Source: Symsagittifera roscoffensis (lineage: Eukaryota > Xenacoelomorpha > Acoela > Convolutidae). From it: DNA of 64,000 nucleotides. The notes under the pieces are model-generated. The model was given only the letters and a program-made list of their open reading frames with translations. It ran no database searches and was not told the DNA's origin. Below, one piece after another: positions 32,901 to 44,103 of this stretch. The DNA lies in contig NC_087064.1 in the NCBI RefSeq assembly GCF_963678635.1, positions 79,712,512 to 79,776,511 of the forward strand, in the 5' to 3' direction. Numbering within the stretch: the first letter of the stretch is position 1; each line of letters begins with the position of its first letter. The position numbers were made by a program, and so were the translations under genes.

Positions 32901-35900
32901 TTCTCTAAAACCACCTAGCCATACCAGAGATTTTGGGTTCAATTTTTAGAACGGATTTCGGGAAGCTGATTTGCTTATGCAAATACGCCCAAGTTTTTGT
33001 GACTTTAAAATTTTAGCCCTCGGAAAAGTAAAAGTTTTGATTTTGTGACCGTTTTGTTTTGAAAGTGTTTGACCTTTCTCGAAAACTACTCTCCCAAGTC
33101 TGCGACTTTGGGTTCAATCGAAATTGCGAATTTGCAGGTTGCGTGAATTGTTTCTGCATCTTGTTTTGCAATATTTTTTCACACAAAAGAATATGATTCT
33201 CGGAATCATCAAGTTTTTGATTTGTTGACCGTTTTTGGACTTATCTCGCTAACTATCCTGCTATCTGATATTAAAGGTTTAATCGATTGAACTGGTTGCT
33301 AAAAGCCTACCTTTATGGTTTGTATAATAGAAATGTTATAGCCTTCCAACAATTCAATGTATTGAATCTTTGAAAGTTTTTTGGAAACTTATTGACTTTA
33401 CGCAAAAACTACCGGTCCAATTCTCAGGTTGTATTTAACCCAGCTCGAGAAACCCAGCTTTGGAAATCTTCTCTGCTTAAGCGGCCATAACTTGCTGTTT
33501 GCAGAAAACTTCATGGATTTTAAAAAGTCTTTTGAACCTTTTTTTAGAACTTTTGACCGTTTTCTGGAAACGTTTTGAATTTTCTTTAAGTTTACACTAT
33601 CAAATGTGTGATGAAAAGTTCCAGTGAAAGAACGGGTTGCGACAATTGTTTCTGCATAAGCGGTGATTCTTCAGTTTTTTGTAAGTGAGTTATTATGGTT
33701 ATGATTTTTGTTTTTATTTTGTTTATTTTTATGATTGTTTTGATTATGATTATTATGATTATTGTTGTTATTTTGATTATTATGATGATTTTTATGATGA
33801 TTATTTTGATTAATACTATTAATGTTACTTTTATGATTATTATTATGATTGTTTTGATTATTAATATGATTATTATGATTATTTTTTTATGATTATGATT
33901 ATTATCATGATTATTTTTGTGATTCTTATTATTATGATTATTATGATGATTATTATGGTTGTTATCATGATTATTATATGATTATTTTTGTGATTCTTAT
34001 TATGATTTTTTTGATGATTATTATCATTATGATTATTATAATTATTATTATTGTTTGGTTTTATTATGATTGTTATGATTATTATCATTCAGTTATGATT
34101 ATTATGATTATGATTTTTGTTATGCTTTTTATTATGATTATGATTATTATGACAATTATGATTATTATGGTTCTTATTATGATTATCATGATTATGGTTG
34201 TTATGATTATTGTGACTATTGTTGGTATCATATGATTATTATTATGATTATTATTATGAATATTATGTTTAATACTATTAATGTTATTATGATGATTATT
34301 TTGATGATTATTACGATGATTATTATCATGATTATTTTTATTATATATAATATTATATTATACAATTGTGATAAAGAAATAATTACCTAGAATACTGGAA
34401 TCTTTCCTTTCAGCATAAATGCTGCCCCTTATCACGTCTAATTCTGTTTACCTGCTATGACAAGAAGTAGGAATAGCACCAGAACAATCACAGCCAGAAT
34501 AAACGCTATCTCATATTTCCCGTTGTCAGGGAAGTATACTTTCTGGGGCTCCAACTGAAAGTTATTTCGGGACACATTGAACAGCTTCAAAATATGTCCC
34601 GCTTGACAGTCTTCAGGCAGACAAAACGCGATGTTGATTTTGGTCTATAAAAAGCAGATTTTGGTCTATAAAAAGCAGATTTTGGTCTATAAAAAGCAAA
34701 AGTGTGTAGGTCACGAAATACGTGATAAACTTCTGGTTTCAAAAATGGAATTTAATTATTAGATTTCTCAGCAAAAGCGAAATAAAACATTAACCTATTG
34801 ATCCAGTTTTTTTCTATTGGGTTGCTTGCAAAAAAAGTTTCAAACATGAATCGTTAAAAAAGCTTCAAGGCCATCCTTTTTTAGAATTTCGTAATTTGGA
34901 TTTTTTTTTGAAAAAAAAAAACAAGGCAGTATTGTTACTTGCGTGTGTGTTTATTGACTATTTTCCAACTGACTGTTGGCTATACGTTTAAACCGCAAGA
35001 TAAACAACTTTGCATCGCCATAAGATTTGTCTCAGGCATATTCCAAAATCATTACGCAGCCAAACTATGCTCAGTTTGCTGTGTGTAAGTCTCTGGAATC
35101 CAAAGACAAATCGTTAAAAATGTTAAACGTTGGTCGGTACACTTACAAAAACACAGGATTAATCACTTACAATTCATAAAATACACAGTTTGGCTTCCTA
35201 TTGATTTTCTTATACCTGATCGTTTGGTGAGGTTAAGTTTTTGTGATAATTGGCTCGAATTTGATTAAGGAAATTAGACGACATTTAAAATAGGCGATCA
35301 CAAATTAACTGAGTTTAGACAATAACTTGCGTGCGAAATGCGTGAAGAAAATTTACAGACTCAAATTAATTTTTGCTTGAGTAAAAACTCGTTGTCCAAC
35401 CATAAATTAATAAATTAGGGTATTAATGTCACAGCTGTGTAATTTATGCTTTTCACAAACGTTCATTTTCTATTTAATCAAAAAAATTTTTACCAAAACT
35501 ACAGCATCGACTTCTGACAAAATTAGATCAAAATGAGCCTCTTATGTGACCCAACAAAATTTAAGATGAGTAACTAAATAAGTAAAATATTTTAGTTTAA
35601 AAGCGAAAAACTGTCATTTTTACTAAAACTTAAACCAAAATTTTATTCGATCCGTTAGTTTCGTTGAATTTTTTGATGGACTATAAAACGCCAAAAAAGA
35701 TCGCTTTTGCGCCAAAAGCTTAGGCGCAATTTTTGCCGAATAAGTTACATCATTACAAATCTATTAAAACTAGCAACTAAACGTGTCTTTTTCGTAGCCC
35801 TTTTGCTGCATTGGCAATTTGTTAGCATCTGTCGCTGGTTTGAAAATTTTAAGCGATGTGGTTCAGATGCGAGGACGCAAGTCTCCTAATACCCTGGTTG

Positions 35901-38900
35901 GAGTTTCGATTCAGGCATACCAACTTTTTTGAGGCTTATTTTTTTTTTCTTTTTCGTTATTTCTTAATTTACATTCTAAAGCTACTCTTTTTGCCGTTTT
36001 CTTGCTCGTGTTTGCGGAGTGCAGCTTCATTTCTGCGTTAGAAATTGCTTTTATGCGAGTTATATATTAACTTAGATTTGGTGAATGGTAAGTCTCGACT
36101 TCTTGCTTCAGTTATTTTTTTTTGGCAAAGGGTTTTTGGCTGACTCAATAATGGCATTTTTTTTGGCCTTTTATACTACAAACGTACTCTAATTTCGTAC
36201 TCATCGAGTAACTCATTTTACATCCTAACGAACTTCACGGGGATTGATATTGCAGCTGAGGGTACCAGTTTTCTCATTTATAAGCTTTGTTCAATGGAGT
36301 ATGTCCGAACATATAAAGTTGCGTCATATAAATTACTGTTGCATGACTTTCATTACTGTTTCCGGGTTGACCTCCATACACCGAAAATGCTTATCATACA
36401 ATTCCATACAACAAAAATCATTATCATACAATTCCATACATCAAGTATATGGAGAAACTGCTTGTCATACAATTTTCATACATTTCCGAAAAACAATAGA
36501 AAAAAAATTAAACCATTTCGGTGGCTTTTTGAGAACAGTTGAACAGACTGGTGACAAAATATTTTAATTTTTTTCTGAAAAAAATGCTTCCCATACAGTT
36601 TTCATATATGACACAAAAATCGCGTTTTTTTTTCAAGCGCAAATCGAATTTTGTACGCAAACAAACCTTTTCCGAAATTTTTTTTTTCCATGCAAAATTT
36701 AATTTTTTGTGTGCTTAACGTAGTCCTGGATACGATAATATTGGCTTTTTTCTTTTCACTTGAATTTTTTTTTACAAAAAAACGCTGAAAATTCCTATTT
36801 CTTTTGTATGGCGTGTTTATGTATGCCTTGATCAATGTCTGATAATTTGAAAATTCACAAATGTAAAATAATCATCATTGAAAAATTTTGCCGAAAATTA
36901 AAAGTTTGTTACTTTTTTTATATCATTTGTGAAAGACAGCTCGATGACAATTCAGGTAGTTTTCTATGCATTGTAAATGCAAGACCGCCCAACCTTTGGT
37001 GTTTTGAGTAACCAAGGTCTTTGTCACTTGTGTTCGGTTGCAAACACAACCGAAAATTTGTCAAAAAATAAAATTACGAACAAAAAAACAACTTTATGGG
37101 AAATTGCTTATTTCTATTTATGGGAAAATGCTTATCATAGAGTTTTCATACAATTTTCTGTACGTATGGAATTGTATGAAATTGTATGAAAAGAAATTTT
37201 CAATTTATGAGAATTTTATGAAAAGCATTTTTGGTCAACCCGGGTTATTTAACTATTGTGAGATTTTGAGTCGTACGAAATTAATACGACTGCTTAGCTA
37301 GCCTCAATTCATTTTGGGACGTTTTTGTTGGGCGAGAAAAGATGCCACGCTTATATAATTCGTTTTACGCGTTCAACATCATGAACAAAAACTTCAAAGC
37401 TCGCATAAATTAGTCCAAAGCTAGGCCAAATTGGCAATTTTAAAACTCCCATAACTTTGCAAAAATTGATCGGAAGTAAAAAATCAATTACATTCATTTG
37501 ATTTCAGGGAGTCGGCATCTTCAATGGGGTAGAAAAAATTTTTGTTAAAATCTGTTGTTTCGATTGCCCAAAAATGGCTGAATAAAAAGCCACCCAAGCT
37601 CAAATGTTACGTTTTCTTCGAAAGTCGGAACAACACAGATATCTGTTAGCAAATTAGTAATTCGTTGTTGATTGTTTTTTTAGCATCTGAGACAATCTTA
37701 ACTGCGATTTTTCGTTTTTCGCTGTCTTTGATGTTTTCTTTCAGAACCAAAAGTTACACCTTAGTACCAAAGTCTATAAATTCGTTCTCTTTAATTTAAT
37801 AGTGACCGCGGCAGTCGCGGTAACGTGTTGACGGTTTGCCGATAGATGAAAACAATTTTTTTATGGAAATGCAGCGAAGCGTCACTTGCATGTTTTATGA
37901 GGAGAAAGCTAAGCGAATAAAATGTTTTTGTAGAATAGTCAAAAAAGAAAATTTCGATATCAATTAAGACTAATAGTCAAACGAAAAAAGGGAGGGGTAC
38001 AATAAGTAAAAAAAGAGAGGAAGGTGCCTTTATGGGGCTTGTGTAGTTGGCTCCGGCTAGTTTGAACTGGACTATGCTGGCAAGGAATGCGAACGAGTAG
38101 GATAGGGTGCCTTCTGTCACCTGAAATGTGACCGTGCACAGAGAGGGTCTTCCCAGCCAGTTCAGGTTGCCCTGGCTGATCCCGGATTCGGTTTTGCCCC
38201 ACGAGTCAATAATTTGAAAAGACCTGAAAAATAAATTTTTTGTTTATAATGTATTCTGTACGCAGTCAGCTTGGGTTTTTTTTCTGCCTGGAGCAGAAAT
38301 GTTTCAAGTGTTTCCTTTGCAAAAGGGCAGGCTCACAAACAAGATATTTGTTTCAGTAGTGTTTAGATTTCGCAAAAAATATTTTCAGCTTTTGAACAAC
38401 CTTTGGAGTTTATTTTTACATCCTTTTGAGAGAATGCTTGGGAGAGACGAAATAACTTTTTTTTGTCTTGATATTTTCCGCCGAGTAAATTATCAGCTTA
38501 TCGGCTGTTTTTTTTTTGCTTATTATAAAAAAACTTAACAATTAAAATTTGTACACACGCACAAAAAACGACAAAAATTGGTTAAATGAATTTTAAAAAG
38601 ATGAATTTTGCAAATGTTTTAGTAAAAGTAACCTTTTTGATACGGGATATTTTTGTTATTGTTAGTTACTTACTGTCTACTGATCAGTGAATGATCTTTT
38701 AAACTAACATTCGATTATTTTATGTTTTCATGGCCTTCGCAGGCAGCTACGTAGCGTAAGGTACCCGGGTCGAGATCCCGCTCAAAAACAATGTGAGCGA
38801 CTTTTTTCAAATGCTCGAGCAAAATAACCACTGGAAAATATGTAAGATTTGAGCGGTTTGAGCGGTTTTTTTAGACAATTACGGTCAAAATCTTGCTTCA

Positions 38901-41900
38901 AAATGAGCGGTTTGAGCGGTTTTTGAACGGTATGTCTAAAAAAACCGCTCAAAAACCGCGCAAGATTTGAACGGTTTTGAGCGGTTTATCTAAAAAACCG
39001 CGCAAGACTTGAGCGGTTTTTGAGCGGTTTTTTTAGATAAACCGCTCAAAACCGTTCAAATCTTGCAGGGTTTTTGAGCGGTTTTTTTTAGATAAACCGT
39101 TCAAAAACCGCTCAAACCGCTCATTTTGAAGCTAGATTTTGAGCGTAATTGTCTAAAAAAACCGCTCAAACCGCTCAAATCTTGCTTCAAATTAGGTGAA
39201 AAATCTCGACTCGGGTAACTATTCACTAGCAGAGCGTAGTTTTTGAAACGCGTTCCAATTTCCAGCGGAAGGAACACTGTGCAAAAGTAATCATGTGCAA
39301 AATGACAGCTGTGTCAGAACGAGCTATGGTTTCAAATTGAGCATCTGAAAACCAGTCTTTTGGGTTTGGTGATGATAACTATCTCTCCCCCCTCCCATTA
39401 CGTTCAATGTCCATCAGCAGACTCCGAATGGAACTGGGTGGGGTACCTGAGCTTGTGAGCCTTCTCCTCGTCTTTGTTCTGGTGAGTGTGATAGAGACAC
39501 TGGAAGATGGTCTGGATGTGGTCTCCACACACTGTGCCCGCCAGACTCTGACTGCTAAACACTGTGTCCACCAACACTCCGTCTGTCCGGCCTGAATAGA
39601 AAAAACATAACCAACAGAAAGTTGGAAAAAAGACGTCAAATATCGAATTTAAAAGAAAAAAATTTATCACCTTTGATTTTCAAAAACTATTTATGATTGG
39701 CACTTTTTTTGATGATTTAGCCCACTTCGAGAAAATTGGATGATTTTGCATTTCGAGAAAAATTTTTCATTTTGCTGAGAATTCTGAAAATTCAATTTCT
39801 CTTTCGAAACTAGTAACCGATCACAATTTTTGTGCACTTAATTCTTTTGCTGTCCGAAAGTGGAGTTGAACGGAACTTAAAAATAAGTCAAAAGAGACCG
39901 GGAAAGAGTAAAACAGCCTGAAAATTTTTTGAAACTTCTCATAAAAAACGAAAAAACAAGCTTATCACGACCTGAATAAGAGTCTAAACTGAAGAGTTCA
40001 TCGACTCTTAAAAAGAACAAAAAAGGAAGAAAACGGGGTAAGAAGCACCCCACTTTTCTTGATAGCATAAAAAACTGCCGGATTTGTTTGTAAAACAATT
40101 GCATTTAGAAACAAGGGCTCTTTTTCCTTTTCCCCCCACCTGAAAGATTTTATCTTTTAAATTACTGTTCACCTTGTGCAATTGTCATGAAAAGTGACAT
40201 GCAGACTAATTATGTCATTACAAACATATTTGGTTTTCAAAACTAACCTTGTAAAACCACTTGTTATACCATAAAATTCATGTTGTTCGGAGGTGGTGGG
40301 TGGGGGGGAAGGGAAAAAGAGCCGAAACAAGGATAGCTATTTGCTGTGAAAGTAGCACAGAAAATCCGACCTGGTTCAAAAAAAATAGCAAGAAATTGTT
40401 TTTTTCTTCAAACTATTTCAAGCTTCTTTCGCTCGGTGTGATAAGAGAACTCTGTAGAAATGCGTATGAATATATTTATTTAAGCATAATTGAGAAAAAT
40501 TGTCGGCTCTTTTCCAGTCTCCCCCCTCCTTTCATATTCAACTTTGAAAAGCTTATTTAACGTTGTCATAATGCAATGAAATTTGGCGTGGTGAACAAAT
40601 CGACAACTGTTGACAACTGTGAACAGATTTGTACTTCATAGTTTACAGCGTAACATCACGCATTTAGCCGTAATAACACGTAAAACAAACAAAAAACTCG
40701 GTGTTTTGAAAGGTGGGGGGGGGGGGGTAACTGGAAAAGAGCTCACTTGTCTTCTAAAAATGAATAACTAACAAAAAACTAAAAAAAGCCAAACAAAAAT
40801 CCTTTTTTTCAAAATTTGTTTGCTTTAAATCAATTTTTGTCAAGAAACTTTTTTTCTCACTAAGGGCGCTCTGAATGATCAGTTTTCAAGAAAAGAAGGT
40901 TACTCGATTGCTTTACTCGCTCGCAATTAGACCATAATTTGAAAATTTCGAACCAGATTTTCTCGCTACTGGGTCATTTAAAAAATTTTTTTTGTCATTC
41001 GAAGCAATGGCATGTCACTCGACCCTTCCGATGATAAATTGTGGCACTTGATTTGTCGTGAAAAAGCAAAGATGAAAGCAAAAATTTCAAAACCCACCCA
41101 AATACAACTTTCCTCGTCGTTTTCAATAGTCAAAACAGAAAAAAAATTTCATTGAAAACAGAATAAGTATTGTTCTCTCGTCTTTCGTTCACACTAAGTT
41201 GCTGTCATGGGATTTATAACAGTTAGAATCATATCAAATAGCCTTTTCGAAATTGTGTTCCAGCAAATGAAGGGGATTGAAAAAAAACCAAATCTGAAAA
41301 CCAGATGAAAACAATGTTGACACAGATTGGCCTGTTTTCCACAGTTTGGGTTGTTCAATCTAAATTTTCCCCCTTTCCACTCTCACATTTCAATGCTGCA
41401 GTTTTTAAGCTTGTATTAAGTTTTATTATGTGTTCTCGACAAGCATGGTTGCTTAAAAAGACAGTAAGACATAATTTAGTTCATAATTTTTTACCTTAAG
41501 AATTTAGTAATTTCAATTTTTTGCGCAACCCTTATTTATTTCACAATTACAACTTTGTTGTCACTTGAACAGTTTCCATTTTCAACAGTTTGGTGAAAAT
41601 TATTTGTTTTTTCCCCAGTTTCTCACCCTCCTTGTAAAATTACAAAAAGTTCAAATAAAGTTCACAAGGCAATTTGCATGTAAGAAATGGGCTCTTTTCC
41701 AGTCCCCCCCTTTGATTTTTTCCGAAATTCAATATGTGGAACTCAATTTAAAATGACTTTTCTGAATATAAACTGCAATAAAACGTGTCAGCGTGAACAA
41801 GTGAACAAATTCCTACAACATTTTTTACATGCAAATGCCGTGTGAACAATTTTTAAACTGCTTAATTTTGTAATTTCCCGAGGGGTGTGGGAAACTGGAA

Positions 41901-44003
41901 AAGAGCCAAGAAATGTTGTGAGAATGTGATCACGTGTTCACGCTGACAAGTCTCAATGCAATTTCTGCTTTTTAAATAGACTTGAATTTCAAGTTATTTC
42001 ATAAATTGAATATCACAAAAAAATGAAAGGGGAGAACAGGAAAAGAGTCCAAAATTTCAACAAATTGATATATCATGTGAAGTACGCGCAGAACCTGGCA
42101 AAAAACAACTGAAAAAAAATGGCGGCTAAGTAAAATTATTTGAGTAAAGTTGAAAATAAACCTAAATAAGTTCAAGTTCAGATGACGACAGTTGAAGGTT
42201 TTCTTAGTTTCTTAGTTTTAGTGAGATTTTTGGTAAAAACTGACCCAAAACATTGTAAACGAAATGACTTCATTATAACCAACCATTTTTACACTAGCGA
42301 AGCTAGTGTATTAGTGCGATCCATACATCATGTGGCTTAATGCTTTGCGATTTGCTATATGCAATGTTAGTGTGGATATACCTTCAGTTAGTATTATTGT
42401 TCCGACTTTCGATACGAAAGTAACGGAATATTTGTGCTCGGGGTGGGTTTTTTTTCTTCAGACAAATTTCGACTTTTTAACTAGCCATTTTTGACGGAAT
42501 TTTTTTATATCATTCGAAAGGTATTGTTGTCCTGAGCTCAAATTTGAAAAGATATTTCACCTGTGATCATTTTTTGTAAAGTTTTGGGGTCTTAAAGATT
42601 GTCATTTTGGCCAGTTTGGGACAATTAACGCGCGATATATTTCGCGCTATTAACGCGTAAGCGGAGAGTTAATCCGTCTTAGAAATCGTTCCAAATTGAT
42701 CTAACGAAGCTTATTTGCCATACGTGATTTGTTACAAGCAGCAAAATCTATCCTTTTGTACTTTATATGGCGTATGGGGGGATGATTTGGCTCTTTTCCA
42801 GTTTCCCCCCCTTTCAAATTCAATTTTGAAAAGCTTACTTAACGTTGTCATAATGCAATGAAATTTGGCGTGGTGAACAAATCGACAACTGTGAACAGAT
42901 TTGCTCTTCATACTTTACAGCGTAACATCACGCATTTACACGTAATAACACGTAAAACAAACATAAAACTCGGTTTTTTGAAAGGGGGGGAAACTGGAAA
43001 AGAGCCGATGATTTTTATAAAAAATTTCAAATTTTTGAAAAAAAAAATTCATTTTGTTTTATTACTTTTAACTTTTTAACGATATTACTGCTCCATAAAC
43101 CTTAATGGGCAGTCGGAACATTCAGGGCTTCGCCCTGATACGAGCAGTCTTGTTTTCCATTATGTTCTAAATAGCTCAGGAAGCATTTATTCTATAAATC
43201 TTTCATTCCGATTTAACTATTACGTAAATCGGTTTACTGGTGTGGTAATTTACTGACATCGGTTTACTGTACGCACCCGGTAATTTTAATTTTCATTGCT
43301 TAGTGACAACAAAAAAAGTTTTAGGAAATGTATCCAAATGTGGAAAAAAGTGAAAAACAATTCAATCTTTGATCACATTGCAAGTTTTTGAGCCAAAATC
43401 CGGACTTCGAAACTACCATCCAGTCAAACTCGACGTCTAAAATTGGTCGACGACAAAGTCGAACTCGGTATTTCAAAAAAAATTATTTCTTATTAAAAAA
43501 ATTGTGAAAGTTTTTAGATACCTCTTTTTTGAACGCGGCTCTTTTCCAGTTCCCCCCTTTCAAATTCAATTTTGAAAAGTCTATTTAACGTTGTCATAAT
43601 GCAATGAAATTTGGCGTGGTGAGCGAATCGACAATTTTTGTTCTTCAAACTCTACAGCGTAACATCACGCATTTAGCCGTAATAACACGTAAAACAAACA
43701 TAAAACTCGGTATTTTGAAAAGGGGAGGGGAACTGGAAAAGAGCCTTGAACCCTTGAACGCTTTCTGGACACTTTGGATTACAACTTCTCGAGAGCCAAA
43801 AAATCAAAAGCAGTACGGAAAATCAGTTTACCTGTGATTTCATCAACTGGGAATAGAAGACTCAAGTCGCTCTGTGTCAGCTGCTCGTAAGCTTCGAAGT
43901 CAATGTAGGGGACATAGCCGCGTACCTGTGAAGCTGTAAACACCACTGCAACAATCAAAGCTATGTACATCGGGCACCCCGAGTAATTAAAAGTGTACTT
44001 CAT
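29051..44003 (-). CDS. NRF-6-like / acyltransferase-3 family membrane protein
   Basis: Six minus-strand exons: 44,003-43,832, 39,591-39,447, 38,223-38,028, 34,644-34,452, 30,910-30,173 and 29,991-29,051. All phases agree and give about 794 residues, a normal length for the nose-resistant-to-fluoxetine family. It starts with a likely signal peptide (YIALIVAVVFTASQ). An extracellular Cys-containing NRF domain follows: IIDSWGKTESGI, GNLNWLG, then FCLPEDC. One membrane segment comes next (FILAVIVLVLFLLLVIAG). The multi-pass acyltransferase-3 domain has CLEGIKVLSLWWIILGH with the conserved His, CNDYWWTIPLYIQNF, a GWTWFSACDFQFF-type segment, and about ten membrane spans. It ends in a cytosolic Glu/Arg/Thr-rich tail. 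In C. elegans such proteins act in yolk and drug transport; the reaction here is unknown. The third exon's donor is uncertain, and the start could instead be the in-frame ATG at 44,102. Confidence 0.86.
30173..30910 (-). CDS. Exon 5 of the NRF-6-like gene
   Basis: 738 nt. Starts after CTTTCAG in phase 1 and ends at a GTAGGT donor. Holds the loop after the first membrane span and the conserved ILGHTALF segment. Intron 5 is only 181 nt (29,992-30,172), and reading through it creates the misleading overlap of two open frames. Confidence 0.88.
31080..31682 (+). repeat. Dispersed SINE-like repeat, type 1, copy 5
   Basis: TTTTCGGCTTTGTTACC at 31,125, GAAGAGGTAAAACAACTGAT with CTTCGAATCCAGCC at 31,229, tail GCAAGTGGTGCGGAGC at 31,650. 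Order of modules partly different from the other copies. Confidence 0.45.
31676..31852 (+). repeat. ATTATTATG-type microsatellite
   Basis: Imperfect runs of TTATTATGATTA / GGTTATGATT units, about 175 bases. Confidence 0.8.
31845..32260 (+). repeat. Dispersed SINE-like repeat, type 1, copy 6
   Basis: GTGATAAGTTAGGGTAATGG, GGGCACTAGACTTTTTTTTA and CGTAAACAACTTTGTCCACA head, then GGAGGTAACGGATTTGCC and a weak B-box near 32,030. Confidence 0.5.
32500..33660 (+). repeat. Degenerate ~170-bp tandem repeat, five to six units
   Basis: The signature TTCTCGAAAACTACC...CCAAATCTGAGATTTTGGGTTCAAT recurs at about 32,565, 32,732, 32,900, 33,076, 33,243 and 33,400, a period of roughly 160-175 bases. Between signatures lies a recurring CTGCATAAGCGGC...TTTTTGCA stretch. 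Related to the block at 23,880-24,680 in the other gene. Confidence 0.68.
33689..34365 (+). repeat. ATTATG microsatellite, ~680 bp
   Basis: Near-continuous TTATGATTATTATGATTATT units with variants. Lies in intron 4, about 90 bases past the donor of exon 4. All Ile/Met open frames in it are artefacts of the repeat. Confidence 0.95.
34452..34644 (-). CDS. Exon 4 of the NRF-6-like gene
   Basis: 193 nt, phase 0 in, phase 1 out. Encodes FCLPEDCQAGHILKLF, QLEPQKVYFPDNGKYE and the first membrane span. The acceptor TTTTTATAG lies in the last of three tandem 21-bp copies. Confidence 0.85.
34636..34698 (-). repeat. Triplicated 21-bp unit spanning a 3' splice site
   Basis: Three exact copies (34,636-34,656, 34,657-34,677, 34,678-34,698) of a 21-base unit, plus-strand GATTTTGGTCTATAAAAAGC then A. 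Each contains a TATAG|ACC acceptor on the minus strand. Using either upstream acceptor keeps frame but adds an in-frame TAG. Confidence 0.93.
35848..36042 (+). repeat. tRNA-related SINE, copy (type 2)
   Basis: A tRNA-like head (GTGGTTCAGATGCGAGGACG, then CTCCTAA, then GTTTCGATTC as B-box) is followed by a T-rich body with AGGCTTATTT and a tail GCTCGTGTTTGCGGAGTGCA. The body and tail align with 22,348-22,545. Lies in intron 3 of the NRF-6-like gene. Confidence 0.6.
36361..37245. mobile_element. Putative 0.9-kb element with inverted ends
   Basis: Left end CCGGGTTGACC and right end GGTCAACCCGG are exact inverted repeats. The inner ends (AATGCTTATCATACAATTCC on the left, ATTGTATGAAAAG-type on the right) are also roughly complementary. 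No transposase and no clear target duplication. Lies in intron 3 of the NRF-6-like gene. Confidence 0.5.
38028..38223 (-). CDS. Exon 3 of the NRF-6-like gene (3' boundary uncertain)
   Basis: Starts after TTTTCAG and encodes SWGKTESGI and NLNWLG. It stays open and GC-richer through YTSPIK. The end shown uses a GC donor (AAG|GCACCT), which keeps phase 0. A consensus donor CAG|GTGACA inside the exon also keeps phase 0 but would drop about 38 residues. Confidence 0.68.
38762..39217. mobile_element. Fold-back element built of GAGCGGTTT repeats
   Basis: Ends are inverted (TACCCGGGTCGAGAT against ATCTCGACTCGGGTA). The inside is a chain of TTGAGCGGTTTTTGAGCGG units and their complements (AAACCGCTCAAA), joined by TTAGATAA-type linkers, so the whole 450 bp can fold on itself. 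No coding sequence. Lies in intron 2 of the NRF-6-like gene. Confidence 0.75.
39447..39591 (-). CDS. Exon 2 of the NRF-6-like gene
   Basis: 145 nt, from TATTCAG to donor GTACCC. Phase 1 in, phase 2 out. Encodes the CGDHIQTIFQCLYHT helix of the NRF ectodomain. Confidence 0.82.
40116..40323. mobile_element. MITE copy 1 (GGCTCTTTTTCC ends)
   Basis: 208 bp with inverted ends GGCTCTTTTTCC / GGGAAAAAGAGCC followed inward by C-runs / G-runs. Exact 8-bp target duplication GAAACAAG at 40,108-40,115 and 40,324-40,331. No coding sequence. Confidence 0.88.
40505..40743. mobile_element. MITE copy 2
   Basis: 239 bp. Ends GGCTCTTTTCCAGT / ACTGGAAAAGAGCT. Body (AATTTGGCGTGGTGAACAAA...) shared with copies 4, 5 and 6. 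Only a degraded target duplication is visible (..ATTGTC / ..CTTGTC). Confidence 0.85.
41690..41907. mobile_element. MITE copy 3
   Basis: 218 bp. Same ends as copy 2 but a different interior. Exact 8-bp duplication AAGAAATG on both sides. Confidence 0.88.
42789..43006. mobile_element. MITE copy 4
   Basis: 218 bp. Ends GGCTCTTTTCCAGT / ACTGGAAAAGAGCC. Exact 8-bp duplication GATGATTT at 42,781-42,788 and 43,007-43,014. Confidence 0.9.
43537..43745. mobile_element. MITE copy 5
   Basis: 209 bp, same body as copies 2 and 4. Flanks TTGAACGC / TTGAACCC (7 of 8), with a further TTGAACGC right after. Confidence 0.86.
43832..44003 (-). CDS. Exon 1 of the NRF-6-like gene
   Basis: Chosen ATG at 44,003 (MKYTFNYSG). 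The hydrophobic run that follows suits a signal peptide. Ends at donor GTAAAC, phase 1. The frame is open back to another ATG at 44,102, a possible alternative start. Confidence 0.75.
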
Positions 44004-44103
44004 ACTGGTTGCATGGTTTCGATTGGAGTTCTTGAAATTAGTGATGTCGAAAAGACACGTGTAATAAATTAAAAGTTGCATAACTTGCATTTTGGCTACC
44101 AAA

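Larger units (their letters stand above)
30911..34451 (-). other. Intron 4 of the NRF-6-like gene
   Basis: 3.5 kb of AT-rich sequence. It holds SINE-like copies (31,080-31,682 and 31,845-32,260), two ATT/ATG microsatellites (31,676-31,852 and 33,689-34,365) and the degenerate ~170-bp tandem repeat (32,500-33,660). No coding sequence is seen; the long Ile/Met-rich open frames are microsatellite. Confidence 0.75.
39592..43831 (-). other. Intron 1 of the NRF-6-like gene
   Basis: 4.2 kb without coding sequence. Holds five related MITE copies (40,116; 40,505; 41,690; 42,789; 43,537). Confidence 0.75.

Noticed and set aside
33695-34235. Long open frames rich in Ile and Met on both strands
   Set aside because: They are translations of the ATTATG microsatellite and carry no gene features.
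38810-39190. Regular repeats that might be a CRISPR array
   Set aside because: The units alternate in orientation without unique spacers and lie in an intron of an animal gene; a fold-back element fits better.
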